Part shown: positions 1 through 9,689 of the stretch, in pieces
Position numbering within the stretch: position 1 is the stretch's first letter
Layout of the letters: each line of letters starts with the position of its first letter
Source of the DNA: Rhizomys pruinosus
Lineage: Eukaryota > Chordata > Mammalia > Rodentia > Spalacidae
DNA: 64,000 nt
Assembly (NCBI GenBank): GCA_009823505.1
Contig: VZQC01009509.1
Span: 1,749,148 to 1,813,147 of the forward strand
Direction of reading: 5' to 3'
Program-made: the position numbers and the translations under genes
The notes under the pieces: model-generated
What the model was told of the DNA's origin: nothing
Database searches by the model: none
Seen by the model: the letters and a program-made list of their open reading frames with translations, nothing else

Positions 1-960
1 TTGTGAGATTTAAACAGAAAAAGAGTGGGCTTGGAGAAGAGGTGGGGGAATAGAGGGCCAGAGATGTAGTTGATAATGTTGCTTTTAATGTAAAGCCACC
101 TGAAGTTCAGCTGAAGAAGGTGATTCCCACATGGTTTCCGTTCTTTCAGTCTGAACCTCAGAAGTGCCGTCCACTTTTAGCCCTGGCTTCCGTCAGCTGG
201 ACGCTTCCTGTCTGCTTGCTGTTGGAAGTTTAACCAAAGCATACTGCTGGGGGAGTTCCCGGGCTTAGCTTTCACCTCCGGCACCTTGGCATGGAAGGCC
301 ACCTCCTTGGGGAGACTTGTCTTTCTGGGAGACACAGGGCCACTGTGCAGACTACTGTGAAAGCCACCTCACACTTTTGTCAGTATAAGCGTCTCGTGGC
401 CACTCTGCTTGGTTTCTTCTTTCTTCCCATATAGCTCTGTTTACAATAAACTTTTTCCCCAGGGGAAGACCCAATATTTATTTGAGCTTTGTTGTTTTCC
501 CTTGGAAGAATTTTTTGCAACTCTCACAAGCCTTAGAATAGCAAACGTTCAGTAAATACTAAAATGTGTAGAGTTTAAAAACATTTTTTTTTAGTTTGTG
601 CTTTCCTTGCTGAAATTCCACCTAGAAACTTCTCTCTTCATCCCATGCAAATTTTTCTCTGTGTTAATAGAATCTGTAAAATATCTAGGAAATCAGTAAA
701 AAACAGTAGGATTGTCTGACCCTTGCTCTAAGTCTGCAGAAGTGTATGTGATATGCTCACATCTGGAGTAAAGTGTTTCATCTTGTTTTTTCAAAGAGGC
801 TGAATGAAATGAGCCAAGGATGAAAACTCAAACATGGCATCATGTTCTGGGCACGGATCTGTTCTGCATGAATTTATGAACTCCTACAGTTATGCCACTA
901 AAATAGAAGGGGATGACTTTCTTGTTCTTCGAAACAATCTCAGAGACAAGGAATTTTGTT
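1..960. other. Unique intergenic/intronic sequence
   Basis: I recognise no SINE, L1 or LTR here. There is no long open frame. An AATAAA hexamer lies at 445-450, but nothing upstream reads as a terminal exon, so I do not call a polyadenylation site. Confidence 0.55.
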
Positions 961-997
961 CTAGTTCATTGTGATACATTGCTGTTTAACCAACCTA

Positions 998-1160
998 CCT
1001 TCCTTCCTTCCTTCCTTCCTTCCTTCCTTCCTTCCTTCCTTCCTTCCTTCCTTCCTTCCTTCCCTCCCTCCCTCCCTCCCTCCCTCCCTCCCTCCCTCCC
1101 TCCCTCCCTCCCTCCTTCCTTCCTTCCTTCCTTCCTTCCTTCCTTCCTTCCTTCCTTCCT
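998..1160. repeat. (TTCC)n/(TCCC)n microsatellite
   Basis: A pure pyrimidine tract on the plus strand. TTCC repeats flank a central block of TCCC repeats. Every frame is open on both strands (Pro/Leu/Ser-rich one way, Glu/Gly/Lys/Arg-rich the other), so the short open frames here are composition artefacts. A long homopurine-homopyrimidine mirror tract like this can form triplex DNA. Confidence 0.97.
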
Positions 1161-1162
1161 TT

Positions 1163-1300
1163 TTTGAGACACAGTCTCTCTATAGCTCCAGGTGGGAACT
1201 GCACTATGATAACAAGGCTGGTCTCCTTGATTCTCCTATAGATTGCTGCCTGCCCTACTGCCTTCCCGTAGTGTTAGAACTCGAAGCCACGGTGCCCGTC
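1163..1300 (-). mobile_element. Degraded B1-like SINE, antisense
   Basis: Begins with the antisense B1 hallmark 'gagacacagtctctctatag' and contains an 'aaggctggtctccttgattc' segment matching the B1 middle. Heavily diverged and probably an old copy. The adjoining pyrimidine microsatellite may have grown from its poly(A) tail. Confidence 0.55.
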
Positions 1301-1683
1301 TCGATTGCCCATACTGTGTTTGTCCATTTTCAAGGTAAGAGTTAATAGTATTCAGCATTTACTCTTTTCTGTTTAGTTGAAAACTATTTCTTCACACAAG
1401 TTGCTTGACTAGACTGGGGAAAAGACGCTACAAAGCTTGTGAGGAGGGGAAGGAGGGAATCTATATTGGAAGAGCAATGTACGTTTGCAAGGTACTGCGG
1501 TGGCCTGCTTATCTAGCTGAACATGTGAAGGCAGTCAAGATCTGGGCATCCTGGTGAGTGCGCTGCAGTTCTGAGGACTGCCTCTGTGCAAAATTCTTTG
1601 CATGCTTAATTCCTCGCTGCACGTCGACATGAAATAAGTACACCTTTCAGAGAACACAGGGAACCCTCTGGACTAGAGATCTA
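1301..1683. other. Unique sequence
   Basis: No repeat or gene recognised. Confidence 0.45.
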
Positions 1684-1946
1684 TGACAGTGGTTAAGAGG
1701 CACTGACTGCTATGCAGAGATCTGGGTCCGATCCCCAGCACCCGATGGCAGCGAAGAAGCCGTCGTCAAACTTCCATATCCAGGGAATCAGTTCTACAAG
1801 GAATCCAGCCTCTGTCTGACACTCCTGCATTGTACGACACGATGCAACAAACCGTGATTGCGAGACAGTACATTCATCATACACACATCACAAAATAATA
1901 AATAAATAAATAAATAAATAAAAAAAAATAAATAAATAAATAAATA
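1684..1946 (+). mobile_element. Old B3/B2-type SINE with (AAAT)n tail
   Basis: Reads 'gtggttaagaggcactgact' and then a degenerate B box 'gggtccgatcccc', as in tRNA-derived B3. It ends in an imperfect AAAT-repeat tail at about 1894-1946. The body has several small insertions and CpG decay, so it is older than the copies near 26, 30 and 59 kb. Confidence 0.8.
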
Positions 1947-2202
1947 CTCACAGCCAAAGTTCTATGAGCCTCAGGATAATCCCTCTTGGGAGTCGGTCTA
2001 TCAAGAAGAGTCATCTTAGTGTGGCCTGTGAGTTAAAATGACAATATTTTCAAGCATCTCTTATATAGTGTTGTAGTCAAGTGGTGTTTCCTATAAAAAT
2101 GCCTCTGTCCATGAATTCTTAGCATGTGTTTTTTTTCTTGAATTAATCACAGTCCGAGCAGATTGCACAGTATTGTCTGCATGCTAGATAGATCTTGATG
2201 GT

Positions 2203-2680
2203 TAATCCTGGGTGTCAACTTGACTGGACTACGGGACAAATAAGAGGAAAAAAGGGTCTTCTGAATGGACCACCTCAATAACCTTGATGGCCCACCCCAA
2301 ATGTGGGCGGTTACCTTCTGCCGGCAGGCCAGTATTTAAGGCCACGGCGACGGAGCTGGTTCCTTCTTTTCTCCTGTGGTTGCATCTCTCAATCTGGTGA
2401 GGTTTGTCTTGCTGCTGTGATAACCTTTACGGCTTCCAGCGTGTACTGAGACCAAGATCTCCTGGAATCCATTCGGGCCTTCAGCATTAGACTGGGACTA
2501 CTGAGACATCCAGCCTTGCGGACTGAGCAGTTCCCTGGATTCTCTCGGCCTTTCCAGTGTGGTGTAGCTACTGTTGGACTCCTTGAACTCTGTCACGTGA
2601 GCAAATCAATAAATTGTATATAGCTATATATATTCGTCCTGTTACTTCTGTTTCTTTAGAGAACCCTGACTAATACAATT
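2203..2680 (+). repeat. Rodent interspersed repeat, family A
   Basis: Starts with 'gttaatcctgggtgtcaact' and ends with 'agagaaccctgactaataca'. I recognise these ends as those of an abundant medium-length rodent repeat but cannot name the family. Internal landmarks are 'gagacatccagcct' and 'caataaattgtatat'. A second partial copy lies at about 25640-25910. Confidence 0.7.
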
Positions 2681-2689
2681 CTCAATACT

Positions 2690-2860
2690 TTTTTTTTTTA
2701 ATCTTTTCGAGACAGGGTCTCCCTGCAGCCCCAGCTGTCCTGGAACTCACTCTGTAGACCAGGCTGTCCTGGAACTCACTCTGTAGACCAGGCTGGCCTG
2801 GAACTCACTCTGTAGACCAGGCTGTCCTGGAACTCACTCTGTAGACCAGGCTGGCACAAT
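2690..2860 (-). mobile_element. B1 SINE with expanded 29-bp internal repeat
   Basis: Antisense B1: a T-rich left end, then 'gagacagggtctccctgcag'. A 29-bp unit, beginning 'tgtcctggaactcactctgt', occurs four times without gaps at 2736-2764, 2765-2793, 2794-2822 and 2823-2851. An ordinary B1 has a diverged two-copy 29-bp internal duplication, so this copy gained units after insertion or by template slippage. Confidence 0.92.
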
Positions 2861-2985
2861 GCGTGGAATTCAGAGGCAGAGTTGGTTCCCTCCTGCCACC
2901 TTTTCCTGGACTCTGAGGATCAAACTCAGGTCCACTAGGCTTGTGGAGCAAGTGACCACTGAGCCGTCTCGCCTGCTTCTCTTTA
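2861..2985 (-). mobile_element. Antisense B3/B4-type SINE fragment
   Basis: Contains 'gaggatcaaactcaggtcca', then 'cactgagccgtctcgcctgc', the reverse complement of a tRNA-derived SINE head. It abuts the expanded B1 directly, so the pair is either a composite B4-like SINE or a nested insertion. Confidence 0.6.
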
Positions 2986-3360
2986 TGATGGTTTAGTTAT
3001 GAAGTGTCACCTCCCTAAAGCTGCATACATCAGGGGTCTGTCACACCTGGCAGTGCCTGAGAGGTGATGGGATGGTGCAGACTTAGTCATCATCAATGGA
3101 CTAAGCACTGGATGGCTTCACAGAGTGAAGAAGAAAGGGAGCAGGTCCCTGGGGACAGCCTGTCCAGGGTCCGTCTTTCCCTTACTTACCCACTCATTCT
3201 CTGTTCTGCTTCCCAGCTGCCACACTGAGCCCCCCACCCATAGCCGCACACTCCCTTCCAGGATGCTCTGCCTCACCTCAGGCCCACAGTGTGGAGTCAG
3301 GTGACCCAGGACAGAAATCCCTGAAACCATGAGGCAAAGGATCATTTCCTGTCAGACTTA
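2986..3360 (+). repeat. Old interspersed repeat, MaLR-like
   Basis: The order 'gatggtttagttatgaagtg', 'ctgcctcacctcaggccc' and 'cctgaaaccatgaggcaaag' resembles an old mammalian LTR/MER repeat whose usual text is 'atgaagtgtccc ... gaaaccatgagccaaa'. Family assignment is from memory and uncertain. A piece of the same repeat appears at about 28805-28960. Confidence 0.5.
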
Positions 3361-3815
3361 TCAGATGTGTCATGGAGGCCAAAAGGCATCTAACAGGGAT
3401 ACATAGGAAATTCTATTTTATTAGCTGAAAATATAGGTGCCTCATCCCCTTTCCCAATACTCTGTACCCCTCTACTTTCCATGTGATTAAACCGTGCACA
3501 GACCCTCCTGTTGCTGTAGTTGTCAGCACTCCTGTCTAACTATCGAGAAGTCTTTAGTGTTGAAGTATTCAGGATGATGCAGAACACGGAAGGCCAGTAG
3601 CCAGCGCTATGTGGACTCAAGTACATCAGCATGGTGATTCTATGTTCACATTCTGTTTCAATTTCAATACTCTGTGTCTCCGTGAAAGGGTTCAAAGGCA
3701 AAGAGTTGAACAAACACCCTTTATTCAATTTTGTCTTTGATTGAAACCACATAACAGTCTGTTCGAACTTGACCTATCCACCTTGTTGTATAAGTTTTTG
3801 ACCCTGAGGTGGCTT
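3361..3815. other. Unique sequence
   Basis: No recognisable repeat or exon. Confidence 0.45.
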
Positions 3816-3819
3816 ATAT

Positions 3820-3862
<43 letters not shown>

Positions 3863-3866
3863 TTTT
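3816..3866. repeat. (TTTA)n microsatellite
   Basis: About a dozen uninterrupted TTTA units followed by 'tttttctgg'. No SINE body was recognised on either side, though it may be the tail of a decayed antisense element. Confidence 0.95.
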
Positions 3867-4436
3867 TCTGGAAGAAATACGGTCTTTCAGAAAAAGTTGA
3901 TTTCACTTTCTAGGTTTGTTATTGCTTTTTCTCATTAAACTTTTGACATCTCTTTTTATCTTGATATTCTCAAATTTAATAATGCTTTTAAACAATCTTC
4001 AGTGGTACTTGGCATAGTCCAAACTGCCCTCCCCCCTTCATTTTCTCCCCTTCTCACTCTCTCCACACTCTCCTCTTCCTTATTCTTCCCTCCTTGGTTC
4101 TCCTTCACCTTCTCTCTGTTCTCTTCTTGTTTTTGTTTTTTTGAGACAGGATTCCACCGAGTCCAGGCGACCCTCAAAGCCTTGACGTAGCTAAGGTTAG
4201 CCTGATTCCTCTCACTAACTTGAAGGACTATGGCAGCTTCTTTCTGATCCTCTTAATGGTGCTCCTGTCACTCAGACACTGGGCTCCCTCATTCGTTTCT
4301 GCTCCTTTTCTTTTCCAATACTATTATCCTGTCTTTATCCTCATATTCAGGAAGATTTTGACTTTGTCTTCCAATCTGTTCACTAATACTATAACATAGT
4401 CAAGCTTTTTTTTTTTTATTTCTAAGAGCTCATTCT
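3867..4436. other. Mostly unique, with a decayed antisense B1 piece
   Basis: A pyrimidine-rich stretch (about 4020-4130) runs into 'ttttttgagacaggattcca' at about 4136, the left edge of an antisense B1 that loses similarity after about 4210. The rest shows nothing recognisable. Confidence 0.5.
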
Positions 4437-4690
4437 TTGTGTAAGTGTAGGGGGTATTTGTGTGTGTTTGTATGGGTGCACACCTGTAGAGGAGCCAAAG
4501 GTCAACTTCAGTGTCTTTCCACAGTAGCTGTCCACATTGTTTCTTTGAGACACAGTCTCTCAGAAAACCAAGAACTCAGCAATTCAACTAGATTGGCTGG
4601 GGACTGAGCTCCAAGTATCTTTTCCTCCCCAGCACTGGGATTATAAGTGTGACTACAGCCGGGCTTTGGATCAGGGGATCAGACCCTGTC
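4437..4690 (-). mobile_element. B4/RSINE1-type composite SINE, antisense
   Basis: The order 'gggtgcacacctgtagagga', 'ggtcaacttcagtgtctttc', 'tctttgagacacagtctctc' and 'cccagcactgggattataag' matches the antisense layout of the rodent B4A/RSINE1 composite. Strongly diverged. Confidence 0.6.
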
Positions 4691-5240
4691 CTCATGCTGA
4701 ATAGCTACCTATGAGCTCATTCTTAATTTTTTCCGTCCTTCCTTCCCTCCCTCCTTCCTCCCATCTACCCTCTGTCCTTCCTTTCCTTTCTGGCTTGGGA
4801 TTGAAGTTCAAACAATGACATAAGCACCAGGAAGGTGCCCATAAATCATCTGTTATAAAGGTCTGCATTAGAAAGTTAAGGTTCACTATGTTCCTATGTT
4901 GTTAGAAGACACATCCAAACTCACTCTCTGGTTTCCTAATGGGGCCACATGTTAAGACCTTCTCATCTGCTCCATAGCCATCTGGTTTGGTGTGCCCGAG
5001 AAGGAATGTTGAACAGTGACTGTGCAGAAAGGTAAGAAGCTTTCATTTGCTGCCCGCAAGGAATTTATATCCAAGTGGAAGGAAAAGACAAAATCAGTAG
5101 CACTGTAGGGAATGAGACATGAGCCAGATCTCCAGTGTGGAGCCTTAAGATGAAGATTTTTTTTTTTAATTTTCTCATTGTATTAACTAAAATGAATTCT
5201 TTGGTATAAGATATATCTCTGTGTTTAAAATATTTTATTT
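4691..5240. other. Unique sequence with a CT-rich tract
   Basis: A pyrimidine-rich tract of mixed TTCC and TCCC at about 4735-4800 has no obvious parent element. The remainder is not recognised. Confidence 0.5.
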
Positions 5241-5397
5241 ATTATTAATTCATGTTTTATTCCTGTAAGAAAATCCCTGAGCTGGGTACTTTACAAATAA
5301 AGAGGTTTGTTTGTCTTTGGTGGCTGGAAGGTTCAATCAATGTGTTGTTGGTATGGTGATGAAGCCTACTTAGTTTTGTCACAGTATGATGGAAGAG
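5241..5397 (-). repeat. LTR-like (MaLR-type) left flank of minisatellite
   Basis: The text 'tgagctgggtactttacaaa', then 'taaagaggtttgtttg' resembles the antisense 3' end of mammalian MaLR LTRs ('gagactgggtaatttataaag...aggttta'). With 6376-6560 on the other side, it suggests that the 54-bp array grew inside one old LTR-type repeat. Assignment is by memory of the consensus. Confidence 0.4.
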
Positions 5398-6375
5398 TAA
5401 AACAGTATATAGATATGTACAGAACAGACAGGCCACGCAGTGATCTTGTTGTAAAACAGTATATAGATATGTACAGAAGAGACAGGCCACGCAGCGATCT
5501 TGCTGTAAAACAGTATATAGATAAGTACAGAGGAGACAGGCCACGCAGCGATCTTGCTGTAAAACAGTATATAGATATGTACAGAAGAGACTGGCCATGT
5601 AGCGATCTTGCTGTAAAACAGTATATAGATATGTACAGAAGAGACAGGCCACGCAGCGATCTTGCTGTAAAACAGTATATAGATATGTACAGAAGAGACT
5701 GGCCACGCAGAGATCTTGCTGTAAAACAGTATATAGATAAGTACAGAGGAGACAGGCCATGCAGCGATCTTGCTGTAAAACAGTATATAGATATGTACAG
5801 AAGAGACCGGCCATGCAGCGATCTTGCTGTAAAACAGTATATAGATATGTACAGAAGAGACAGGCCACGCAGCGATCTTGCTGTAAAACAGTATATAGAT
5901 ATGTACAGAAGAGACTGGCCACGCAGAGATCTTGCTGTAAAACAGTATATAGATAAGTACAGAGGAGACAGGCCATGCAGCGATCTTGCTGTAAAACAGT
6001 ATATAGATATGTACAGAAGAGACCGGCCATGCAGCGATCTTGCTGTAAAACAGTATATAGATATGTACAGAAGAGACAGGCCACGCAGCGATCTTGCTGT
6101 AAAACAGTATATAGATATGTACAGAAGAGACTGGCCACGCAGAGATCTTGCTGTAAAACAGTATATAGATATGTACAGAAGAGACAGGCCATGCAGCGAT
6201 CTTGCTGTAAAACAGTATATAGATATGCACAGAAGAGACAGGCCACACAGCGATCTTGCTGTAAAACAGTATACAAATATGTACAGAACAGACAGGCCAT
6301 GCAGAGATCTTGCTGTAAAACAGTATATAGATATGTACAGAAGAGACAGGCCATGCAGTGATCTTGCTGTAAAAA
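5398..6375. repeat. 54-bp minisatellite, about 18 units
   Basis: Unit core 'gtaaaacagtatatagatat' followed by 'gtacagaagagacaggccac' and 'gcagcgatcttgct'. The 54-bp period is a multiple of three, so both strands carry open frames of about 290-365 codons (18-residue repeats such as VKQYIDMYRRDRPRSDLA). Sub-types recur in blocks: the diagnostic 'agataagtacagagg' variant ends its first six bases at 5740 and again at 5956, exactly 216 bp apart, giving a four-unit higher-order repeat. I see no promoter, signal peptide, splice context or known domain, so I treat the frames as non-coding. Confidence 0.96.
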
Positions 6376-6560
6376 TCTTATAGAACTAACTCACTTCTTC
6401 AAGACCCAGACCAGCCCATGAGAGCAGAATTATTCAACTCATGAGGGTGGAATCCCGTGACCTAATAACCTTCCATTTGCCCGTCTCTTAAAGCTCCATC
6501 ACCTCAACCGCGTTGTACTAGGGACAAAGCTTCCCCCACAAACCATAACAACATGAAATA
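6376..6560 (-). repeat. LTR-like right flank of minisatellite
   Basis: The text 'actcatgagggtggaatccc' and 'gtgacctaataacc' resembles the internal part of antisense MaLR-type LTRs. Together with the left flank it suggests one host repeat. Low confidence in the family. Confidence 0.4.
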
Positions 6561-6694
6561 CAGAAAGGAAACTTACAGAGACTATTTTGGGTGATACACA
6601 CATTAGCATTCCTTTCATGGCCCCATGTCACACGGTGCCATCTGTCACAAGATCAAATACGTCTATAGGTATTATAGCTCACAAAACAAATCTT

Positions 6695-7270
6695 CTGTGG
6701 TGTTTTAATTGTCAGCTTGACCCAATCTAAAAGCACCTAGGGAGGCTGGAGAGATGGCCTAGCAGTTAAGAGTGCCGACCACTCTTGCAGAGGACTCAGG
6801 TTCGATCTCCAGCACCCACATGGTGGCTGAGAACCGTCTTTAACTCCAGTTCCAGGGAACTCCGACACCCTCTTCTGACCTCCGTGGCATTGCATGACAT
6901 GGGTGCACAAACCTACATGCAGACAGTACATTCATACACATACAAAAAAAAATTAAAAGCACCTGGGAAGAAAGTCTCAATGAGAGATTTTCTAGACTGG
7001 GTTGGCCATTGGGCATGTATGTGAGTGATTGTATTGATTGCATTAAGCTAATTGAGGTAGGAAGATCTGCCCCCATTTGAGCCCTGGACCTTGTGAGAGT
7101 GGAGAAGAGGGAACTGAGCAGCGAGTATCCATGTATTCATTTCTGTCTGCCCCTCACTGTGGGTGCAATGTGACTTCCTGCTGCCTTGATTTCCCTACTA
7201 GGATGGACTGCAACCTGGAATTGTGAGCTAAATCCCTTTCTCCTCAATGTTGCTTAAAGTAATAAAAATT
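6695..7270 (+). repeat. Rodent interspersed repeat, family B, interrupted by B3
   Basis: Begins 'tgttttaattgtcagcttga' near 6702 and resumes after the B3 at about 6955 with 'gcacctgggaagaaagtctc'. It continues through 'gggcatgtatgtgagtgatt' and ends near 'gagctaaatccctttctcct'. Copies of the same family occur at 52882-53256 and 62205-62580, and share the order 'cacctgggaagagg', 'ctgggctgtg', 'agctaa...aaaccctttcc'. I recognise it as an abundant rodent repeat but cannot give its name. Confidence 0.7.
6741..6952 (+). mobile_element. B3 SINE, fairly young
   Basis: Full-length tRNA-derived SINE with head 'ggctggagagatggcctagc', B box 'ggttcgatctcc', middle 'aactccagttccagggaact', 3' part 'acatgcagacagtacattca' and an A-rich end. 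It sits inside family B, so it inserted later. 'aaaagcacct' occurs on both sides (6730-6739 and 6954-6963), consistent with a target-site duplication. Confidence 0.93.
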
Positions 7271-8063
7271 ACATATATCAAACCATCTAAGTGTAGAGGG
7301 TTGTTGATATATGCAATTAGTTAGAGGAAAGGTAGTGTTGGTTTTGCTGTTGAATTAAAACATTAGCCAAAAACCTACCTATTTGTAGATGGTAGAGAAA
7401 GGAACTGTGGCATTTATTGACTTAGAACTTGAATGGTAGAGCAAAGGTGATTTATTTGTAATCTTGAACTTTTTTTCCAAATGTTTCATTTCTGTCCTGA
7501 GAAGACTCCACAAAAAATACAGTCTGAAAATTTCATTCAAAGAGAAAGTAACCGGCCCTCCTTCCTATCTTGGTTTCCACACTAAACTTGGTCTTTGCTT
7601 TGACTAAACAGGTCCGTGCCTATCTGAGGGTTGGCCTGGGGAAACTCAAGGAAGCACTGTGTCATTTGGAACTGGGCAAATATGGCAGCCAGTTGCTAAT
7701 CAAGGAAAATAGAACAGCATATAGAATAGATTGGCTGATCAGAATAAAGCTGTTAGCATAGCTTCAGATTTAGAAACCAGGTGCAGACAGAGGTGGGGGG
7801 AGGGCTCCATTGGTGACCTCTAGTGCTTGTATGTAATCATATTTACATTTTTTATCATTCTTAATTTTTTCATTTAATAGATTAAAATATTAGCTTTCTC
7901 TATTTGACCCATCAAACCACCTGTATACAGCTCACAAATAACCTTTAAACACTCTGCTGGTAGTCAGAGCCCAAGACACAGGCACTGTTTTGGGTATAAT
8001 GATATTTTCCTTTAGGAAAACCAGCTAGTCGAAGTCATGTGATATGGGCAGTAAGAGGCTTGC
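7271..8063. other. Unique sequence
   Basis: AT-rich, with no recognised repeat. A 63-codon plus-strand frame at 7570-7761 has no homology I can recognise and no splice context. Confidence 0.45.
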
Positions 8064-8072
8064 AGAAAAAGT

Positions 8073-8208
8073 GGCAGAATGCATGAGCTTTGATGGGGTG
8101 GGGGCTAGGGAAGGGAACACGGGTCTAGATTTGATTTGTAACATAATCTTGTACAAAAACATATATATATATATATATAAAACAAAAAAACAGAAAAACA
8201 ACAAAAAA
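8073..8208 (+). mobile_element. Short 3' end of an L1
   Basis: The text 'ggcagaatgcatgagctttg', 'tctagatttgatttgtaac' and 'aatcttgtacaaaa' matches the 3'UTR of the antisense L1 at 54664-55644. It ends in a TA/A-rich tail. 'agaaaaagt' at 8064-8072 and 8209-8217 is a plausible target-site duplication, which makes this a very short, 5'-truncated insertion. Confidence 0.8.
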
Positions 8209-8249
8209 AGAAAAAGTTAATTCAGTTTGACTTTAAAAAAATGTTTTAA

Positions 8250-8395
8250 GCTGGGCATGGTGGAGCATGCCTTTAATCCTAGTACTTGGGGGGCAGAGGC
8301 AGGTGGATTTTTGTGAGTTCAAGGCCAGCCTGGTCTACAGAGTGAGTTAAGCCCTGGGGCTACAAGGAGACCCTGTCTCAAAAAGACCAAAAAAT
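8250..8395 (+). mobile_element. B1 SINE
   Basis: Runs from 'gctgggcatggtggagcatg' through 'aaggccagcctggtctacag' to 'gaccctgtctcaaaaagacc' and a short A-rich tail. Only moderately diverged. Confidence 0.95.
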
Positions 8396-8625
8396 ATTTG
8401 TTTTATTAATTATCTTTATTTTTTGCGTATGAGTGCTTTGCCTGCATGCATGTAAGTTCAACTGTGTTGTGCAATGCCTGTGGAGGTCAGAAGGTGTTGA
8501 ATCCCCTTGGAACTGGAGTTAAGGATGATTGTCAGCCATCATATGAGTTCTGGGAATTGAACCCCGGTCTTCTGCAAGAGCAGCCAGTACGCATAACTGC
8601 TGAGCCGCCTCTTCATCCTTAAGTT
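8396..8625 (-). mobile_element. B3-type SINE, antisense
   Basis: Antisense layout: T-rich left edge, 'gtgttgtgcaatgcctgtgg', 'cttggaactggagttaagga', then 'gagcagccagtacgcataac' and 'tgctgagccgcctc'. Older than the copy at 9271. Confidence 0.85.
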
Positions 8626-8639
8626 TCACCTTTTAAAGA

Positions 8640-9270
8640 AAAGTACAATTCTTTATCCAGATATACTGTAAATGTCTTAGAAAATCCACATATATGTATG
8701 TATATATACATGCATATATAAAATCAGATTCCTTAAAGCAACAATACCCCCATAACTTTGTGTCAACATGTCCATGGACTACATAGAATTTTACATCTCA
8801 GTATTTACAGGTTGTTGCTAATTAATTTGTACGATGTGGGCAATGGCAAATTAACGTTTCTGAAGAGCTCAAATGATGAGAAACAACTGAACTATCCACC
8901 AGAAAGGAACCTTTCTTTGCTTCAGGAAGCACATGCCAGATATCAGTAGGATGTGAGGAGCGGAGAGGTGTTCTGGGAGCGCTCTTCAGAGCCTTCCTGA
9001 GGGCTGGGCCTCCTGCCAGGCTGTGTGTGCCCTCTCAGCAGCCCTGGGGTCCTGGTCCTGATCCTCACCAGGTTGCTGCGTCCATGTCTACACTTCTGTT
9101 TACCTTGACTGCCACTTCATAATAAGAAACAGCAAAGGCAAGATTGAACGCCACGCCAGGAGGAGAGCCGGCTGCTCAGGTCTGATACGCGATGAAGCCA
9201 AGTCTTCATTTGACCACGTCACACTTTCTCATTCTTATTTTCTTAATTTCTTCCATCTTTCCGCACTTTT
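8640..9270. other. Unique sequence
   Basis: Contains a TA/CATA-rich patch (8690-8720) and a GC-richer patch (8960-9060). I see no repeat and no exon with a clear splice context. Confidence 0.45.
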
Positions 9271-9493
9271 CAATTGTTTTTTAATTTTTTTTTATGTGTA
9301 TGAACGTACTGTTTGCAGGTAGGTTGATGCACCCATGTCGTGCAATGCCGTGGAGGCCAGAAGAGGGCTGCGGATTCCCCTGGAACTGGAATTAAAGACG
9401 GTTCTTAGCCACCATGTGGGTGCTGGGAATCAAACTTGGGCCTCTGCTAGAGCAGTTGGTGCTCTTAACCGCTGAGTTGTCTCTCCAGCCCCT
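9271..9493 (-). mobile_element. B3 SINE, antisense, fairly young
   Basis: Head at the right ('ctgagttgtctctccagccc'), A-rich tail at the left. 'ccgcactttt' at 9261 and 'ccgtactttt' at 9494 form a near-perfect target-site duplication. Confidence 0.92.
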
Positions 9494-9518
9494 CCGTACT
9501 TTTTTAAACTGTAAGAAT

Positions 9519-9583
9519 GTTGTGGCGCACGCCTTTAATCCTAGCACTTGGGAGGTAGAGACAGGCGGATCTTTGTGAGTTTA
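9519..9583 (+). mobile_element. B1 5' half fragment
   Basis: Matches B1 from 'gttgtggcgcacgcctttaa' to 'ggatctttgtgagtt' and then stops. The rest of the element is missing. Confidence 0.85.
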
Positions 9584-9689
9584 GAAAGATAAAACTATAG
9601 TGAAGGCCTGCATTCATGCATTGGACATTTATAAGGTTCCTTTTAGAAAAAAGATCTGGACGAGGTTTGGAAGCCAATGGTCTGGGCCA

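Noticed and set aside
441..450. AATAAA as a polyadenylation signal of an upstream gene
   Set aside because: No coding frame, no downstream GU-rich element I could point to, and such hexamers are common in AT-rich DNA.
5398..6375. CRISPR-like appearance of regular repeats with variable parts
   Set aside because: The units are contiguous 54-bp tandem copies with point differences, without unrelated spacers, in a mammalian genome.
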